From Adiantum capillus-veneris (taxonomy: Eukaryota > Streptophyta > Polypodiopsida > Polypodiales > Pteridaceae): a stretch of 64,000 bases of DNA. The notes beneath the pieces are model-generated. The model was not told the origin of the DNA and did no database searches. It saw only the letters and a program-made list of their open reading frames with translations. Where the stretch lies: the NCBI GenBank assembly GCA_014529385.2, contig CM043962.1, positions 125,886,470 to 125,950,469 of the forward strand, written 5' to 3'. Both the position numbers and the translations under genes were made by a program. Below, piece after piece: positions 59,281-64,000 of the stretch. Every line of letters begins with the position of its first letter. Within the stretch, counting starts at the first letter, position 1.

Positions 59281-60560
59281 TGTTTGGTGACAGTCATCAT
59301 TCACACACTCCCCTCTCAACCTTTCTCCCTGAATTCTTAATCTCCAATCTTAGGGAATGTATATATAAATCCTTACACTCACAAAAACACGATAAAAAAG
59401 TAAAAGAGCAAGAGCCATAACACAAAATCATAAAAACACATTATGCACAAGAACACGACCCTTGTAATATTTACACTCTAACCATCATCTATTTGCGTGT
59501 ACAGATATGGCTAGTACGCTAGAGTCATCCACTCCTGCCTTGGGTGAGAGGTACCCTCGTTACTTTTCACAAATGTTTCACATGGTCTTTCCGGTGCTTG
59601 CATGTGAATGGGATTTGGTAGGTACGCTAGCATGTGAGAGGAATTTCGAGGAGTTAGAATGGCTGATACGTCTCTTGACCACGACTAATCCATACTTAGT
59701 AGAGAGTGTATCTCCAATTGCACAAGCCTACCCTTTTGACCAAGATGACTATAGGCGTCTAGTGACCTTCTTAGTAAACATGGGTACCTATGATGAAGAA
59801 GAAGATTTACATGACTACACGGATGGCACATATGGTCTCATGGATGATGAATTTGTTTATCTCGACGAGGAGGATAGGGGTTTAGCCTTAGGGTTTCCCC
59901 CCAATCTCTACAATATCCTATTCCCTTGACTCTCTAGGGGGAGTGCAAATAATTAGGTTAGGGTTCCTTATGTTTTTTTGTTGTGTTCAATAAGTGTTGG
60001 TACCTTTTCCCAATGATGTGCCTCCTAGAGATATTCCTTGTGTTTCCTAGTGTGTACAAGAGCGTGTTGTTGTTGTTAGGATTTGGACCTTCATGGAATC
60101 TTTATCTTTCAAATCAAGCGCGACCATCAACACAAACAGGTGTTTCTTGTCCATTAGCATTGCCCCTTATCTTTTTTGCATCCATGTTTGTCTGCTTTGA
60201 TTGTGATTGGTAGCATAATATTCATCGCATTTGCTTAGTATCAAACATTTAATTCAATGTAATTTTTTGTCGTAATCACTTGTCTAGGTTTAAAAATCAA
60301 GCAGCCCGACTAAGCTAGTTTGACCAAGCTAGGTGTTAGAGATCTTCTCTTAATACCATGGGGAATGCCTTCCTAATTATCAATGGTTACTGAGGTTCTT
60401 AATCCGATTTAGGCAGCATTGTGTGAAATGTACTAGGGCTTTCTAGTGGGCTTGACCCTATTGACCTTTAGCTTAAGTATTATAAAGGGAGTTTACTAGT
60501 GTGATGAGCCTGGGGAGGTGTAACTGTGTTATATGACCCCCCAAAGTTACAAAATTAAAA
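59281..60560 (+). mobile_element. probable 3' LTR of D and flank, end not determined
   Basis: Starts TGTTTGGTGACAG after the polypurine tract. A TATA box (GTATATATAAATC, about 59359-59371) lies 80 bp in. Possible LTR ends in ACAAACA (about 60138) or TCAAACA (about 60247) cannot be chosen because the partner LTR is missing. It contains the 140-codon frame described below. 59930-60560 otherwise shows no gene. Confidence 0.55.
59507..59929 (+). CDS. unknown 140-residue protein in or next to D LTR
   Basis: Intact frame starting MASTLESSTPALGERYPRYF. Middle part helical (ACERNFEELEWLIRLLTTTN), C-terminal half very acidic (YDEEEDLHDYTDGTYGLMDD, YLDEEDRG), ending LGFPPNLYNILFP. No family recognised, no signal peptide or membrane segment. 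The ATG follows a plant-like 3' splice site (CTAAC branch-like, then GTGTACAG two bases upstream), so it could be the start of an exon in a transcript begun at the TATA box at 59360. Intactness in otherwise decayed surroundings is the only sign that it is real. Confidence 0.4.
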   Translation: MASTLESSTPALGERYPRYFSQMFHMVFPVLACEWDLVGTLACERNFEELEWLIRLLTTTNPYLVESVSPIAQAYPFDQDDYRRLVTFLVNMGTYDEEEDLHDYTDGTYGLMDDEFVYLDEEDRGLALGFPPNLYNILFP

Positions 60561-60864
60561 TGTTGAAAATGAACAAACAAAAACTCAAAGTACCACAATG
60601 TAAAATCTTAAGCTGGAAGAGAAATCTCAGCTTGATTTGTTACCATATACATGTGGTAGTGATGTGTGTGAACACACTAGGACCGCCGGGGCATTTTTTC
60701 CCTCTTTAGGAGGTTTTTTCCCCCGTGCATTGTATATACGCCCATCACTCTAGGGCTATCTATCTTTCCATTGCACACTAAGTAACTCACTCTCTATTGT
60801 GTGCCTTGAGCTTCCTTCGTCTTCTCCAAGCTGTGTGTGTTTCTCTGCAACCCTAATTCCAACA
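60561..60864 (+). mobile_element. 5' LTR of Ty1/copia element K
   Basis: 304 bp from TGTTGAAAATG to TTCCAACA, with the terminal inverted repeat TGTTG/CAACA. A TATA-like TGTATATACG lies at 60731-60740. The base run TAAAA before it would be the target duplication, but the other end is outside the window. Confidence 0.85.
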
Positions 60865-60866
60865 AT

Positions 60867-60878
60867 TGGTATCAGAGC
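60867..60878 (+). other. primer-binding site of element K, initiator-Met type
   Basis: TGGTATCAGAGC, two bases after the LTR. Confidence 0.92.
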
Positions 60879-61226
60879 AGGTCACGTCCTCCCGGGCTTA
60901 GTCGCCAGCTGCTCCAGCACACGCCTGCTCACTTTCTCCGTTTTCAGTGAGCTTTGGCGAGCGTTCGCAGGTTGAAAAATATTTTGGGTAAGCTCGAAGA
61001 GCTTGGTCTGCTCAGAATTTTGATTTGGGCTCATTTCGGCCTCCGTTTCCACTACGGGCAGTACTGCACAGGCTATTTCGTCATTTTGTGCAGATTTTCT
61101 GTCAGTGCCGTTTTCTGCATAACAGGTGCCTTATAGTCTTCTACGGTTTGTGCTATATAGCACAAGTTGTTCCCGATCCATTTCTCCTATTTTCGGGCAG
61201 TTTTCACATCAGGTGCAGCATTTACC

Positions 61227-64000
61227 ATGGCTGACAACAACAACACAGATGGGTTCAAGATGTTTGCTGCTGAGGACAGGTTGGATGGGGACAACTACCC
61301 TATGTGGGCTTATATGATGCAACATGTTCTTGTGTCAAAAGGTGTCTGGAACATTGTGCAGGGCATTGATGTACGTCCTGGTTCTGAAGATGTAGGCGAT
61401 GTTGAGGATGTTGCAGGTCTTGTTGCAAGGATTGCAGCTGTTAGAGTTGTTTTGCCTACGGCAGAACAAGCTCGTTGGGATGTTAAGGATGCGCAGGCTC
61501 ATGCATTGATTGCGTTGTCTGTGAAGCACACCATTATTCCTCACATCCGTTCAGCAAAATCTGCAAAACAGGCTTGGGATATTCTAGCAGGTCTTTATGC
61601 AAGCCGCAATGAGGCTAAAATTGCTTTGCTGCGTAAAGAGCTAGAGTCGAAGATTATGCATGAGGAAGATGATATGGACACTTTCCTTGCTAGTGTCAAG
61701 GATATCAATGAGCAACTCATTTCTGTAGGTGAAGTCATTTAGGACAGTTCCCTTGTGCAGACTGTTCTTGATGCCTTACCAGATTCCTACCAGACTTTTG
61801 CTAGTACTTGGAGACTGATGACCCAAGGAAATCCTGAAGTTGTCAAGTTTGATGCATTATGCACATTGCTGTTGCAAGAGTCACTTTCTAGAAAAAACAG
61901 GACTAGGCAGCGTGCAGTTGAACAGGCTTTTATTGCTTCTCAAAGAAAGGGTGGTAACAGTAATGCAGCCACTTCTTATGGTTCTGCTGCGAGTGGCAAA
62001 AATTCTGTTCCTAATGCTTCTGGTGGCAGCACTTCGTCTGGTAATTCTGGTGATAAGGGCAAAAAGAAGATGCGTTGCCATTATTGTAAATCCAATGATC
62101 ACTTGATCAAGTCGTGTCCTAAGTTGAAGGCCAAAGAGGCTAAGAAGAAAGAGGGTGGTTCCACTGCAAATGCTGGTTCCACTACAAATGCAGCCATTGT
62201 TGAGTCTTCTGTGAAAGGAGATTGTGATGCTGATGTTGATGCAGAATGGGCTTTTAGCGCAGAGTGCACTTACAATCCTGCTGTCCATGATGCATGCTTG
62301 TCAGTTGCTACAGATTCACATGTGTGGTATTTCGACAGTGGTGCTACAAAGCACATTACCTCACATCGTGAATTGTTTACCTCTCTCGAGTCAGTCCCTC
62401 ATGGGAACTCAGTCACTTGTGCCAACAACGCCTCTTATCCAGTTCAGGGAGTTGGAAAGATTGTGCTCACTGCTGCTAATGGCAGTTCCTTCACACTTGT
62501 TGATGCACTTTATGTACCTGGGATCAAGAAGAATCTCTTGTCTGTATCCGCACTTGCTAGACTTGGACTTGTAGTCAAATTTGTGAATGACAGATGTACA
62601 GTTCATGATCTCAGTTTTGGTGATGAAATTGTTGCATCTGGGCTTTTGTGCCGTGGGCTGTATAAGCTCACTTTGTATGACGAGTGTGGAAAAAATTTTG
62701 CTAATGCTGTTGTAGATTCTAGGGCTATTTCAGATGCAAAACTTTGGCATGCACGTTTTGGTCATCTGAATTTTGCCAGTTTGCTGCGTTTGCAGAAATC
62801 TGATATGGTTGCTTCTTTGCCGCCTCTTGAAGCACCTGTCAAACATGTTTGTGAAGGCTGTATTCTGGGTAAAATGCAGCGTTCTAAGTTTCCAAAGGAT
62901 GGTTCAGTTAGGGCCACATGCAGGTTGCAGCTTGTGCATAGTGATGTTTGTGGGCCCATGCAAACTCCGTCCTTGGGCAATTACCTGTACTTCGTGACTT
63001 TCATTGATGATTACTCCAGGCATGCATGGGTATTTCCGCTTAAAACGAAGTCCGAAGTTTTTATGTGCTTCAAACAATTTTTGGCTATGGCTGAAAATGT
63101 CTCAAAATGTACTATGGGCACCCTCCGTTCCGATCGAGGGGGGGAGTATATGTCTCATGAATTTAATGCATTTCTGGCTAGTCGTGGGATAAAACACCAA
63201 TGTACAGTGCCTTATACACCTCAGCAAAATGGTGTTGCTGAGAGGAAAAACAGGTCACTAACGAAAATGGCACGATGTATGGTCAAAAGTCAAGCTTTGC
63301 CGCATTCTTTTTGGCTTGAGGCCATCATGTGTGCCACTTATGTACTTAACAGGTGTCCTACGAAAGCTTTGCAGTCTATTACTCCATATGAAGCATGGCA
63401 TGATAGAAAGCCTTCTATTGAGCACATGCGTGTTTTTGGCTGTTTGGCATATGCTTTGGTGCCACAAGTGCAGCGCAGAAAATTGGATGATAAGGCTGTC
63501 AAATGTATTTTTGTTGGTTACAGTGCTGAAAGCAAAGGTTACAGGTTGTATCATCCGCAAACAAAACGTATTCTGGTTTCACGGGATGTAGTGTTTGTGG
63601 AAGATTCTGTTCAGCCCTTGCTGTCATGTACTAGAGACAGTAATGTAAGCTCACAGGACATTTATGACACTTTGTTGCCTCTTTTCAGTGGTGGAAATAC
63701 GAATGTAAGTTCCAATGAGGCAAATGTACAGCCTATGGGGGTTTCTGAAAATGTTTTAGAACAGCCTATTACTGATGCAGATGTACATGATGTACTTGAT
63801 GAGGAAAGGGCTGAAAATGAGCAGGCTAGAGGTATGCCAAAATGGCTGGTGCACACTTTGCGTGACAGTAAATTGGATGCACCTTTATCTAGTCGTACTC
63901 GCTCAGGCTCTCGCCATGCATCTTATGCATCAGATTGTTATGTTTTGGCTGTGTCTAGTTTACATGATGTTGAGGAGCCTCTGTCTTTTGATGAAGCGCA
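61227..64000 (+). pseudogene. Ty1/copia Gag-protease-integrase polyprotein, one stop (element K)
   Basis: Starts MADNNNTDGFKMFAAEDRLD at 61227 and runs in one frame to the window end except for a TAG at 61740-61742. Gag with GDNYPMWAYMMQHVLV and AKQAWDILAGLYASRNEAKI, zinc knuckle CHYCKSNDHLIKSC (62076-62117, CX2CX4HX4C), protease WYFDSGATKHIT (Asp at 62334) and integrase LWHARFGHLNFASLLRLQ with CEGCILGK, catalytic Asp in HSDVCGP (62943), Asp in RSDRGGEY (63132) and Glu in NGVAERKN (63240), 35 residues between the last two. GCLAYALVPQ and the usual linker follow. RT would lie beyond the window. The single stop in otherwise clean sequence points to a young copy. The start was chosen by the leader length and the match to copia Gag starts. 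Confidence 0.92.

Overview
This is eukaryotic nuclear DNA from a land plant with a large, repeat-rich genome. The evidence is plant-type CACTA transposase domains (DUF4218 and DUF4216 types), primer-binding sites matching plant initiator-Met and Asp tRNAs, very long dinucleotide microsatellites, and almost nothing except nested transposable elements. I lean towards a fern or another non-seed plant, but the sequence does not settle this. I found no intact host gene, no RNA gene and no CRISPR array.

Left third (1-30 kb, mostly minus strand). Element I enters from the left edge with its leader, a tRNA-Asp primer site (1197-1215) and a cut-off LTR. A decayed CACTA copy (J, about 1866-3750) and GA-rich DNA follow. 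Element F, a long Ty3/gypsy-like element on the minus strand, runs from its 3' LTR (4141-5065) to its 5' LTR remnant (22302-22580). In its own 5'->3' order it has a tRNA-Asp primer site, a 2.9-kb leader with an array of near-perfect palindromes, gag, zinc knuckle, protease, a region with repeated Trp-Val/Ile-Pro-Lys motifs, a fragment of a host DEAD-box RNA helicase, and a polypurine tract. I see no RT or integrase in it. A second gypsy element, E (LTRs 12032-14189 and 17106-19115), sits inside the F gag. It has a 4-bp ACGT target duplication, and the F gag reading frame is continuous across it. A CACTA transposase relic (G, 22581 to about 29.6 kb) follows and is split by a small copia element, H (24234-27020).

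Middle (30-54 kb, minus strand). Two diverged tandem copies of a coiled-coil LINE ORF1-like pseudogene (30.4-32.4 kb) are followed by two related gypsy elements. B (LTR remnant 33127-34270, internal 34271-34858 plus 47117-51729, 5' LTR 51730-54016) was invaded by A (34859-47116), with a near-matching 5-bp target duplication. A has lost its RT core to a 4.4-kb AT-rich segment that contains about twelve 150-bp tandem repeats.

Right (54-64 kb). A 5'-truncated LINE reverse transcriptase (minus strand) abuts a plus-strand gypsy element, D. In D the integrase runs in frame into an aspartic-protease-like domain and then a WVPK-repeat region, an order not expected for Ty3/gypsy. A polypurine tract, a probable 3' LTR and an unknown 140-aa ORF come next. 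The window ends inside the youngest-looking element, a Ty1/copia (K) with a clear LTR, an initiator-Met primer site and a gag-protease-integrase frame broken by a single stop codon.

Most notable are the palindrome array shared by the leaders of I and F, whose arms differ between the two elements in a compensated way, the captured DEAD-box helicase fragment, and the integrase-protease order in D.
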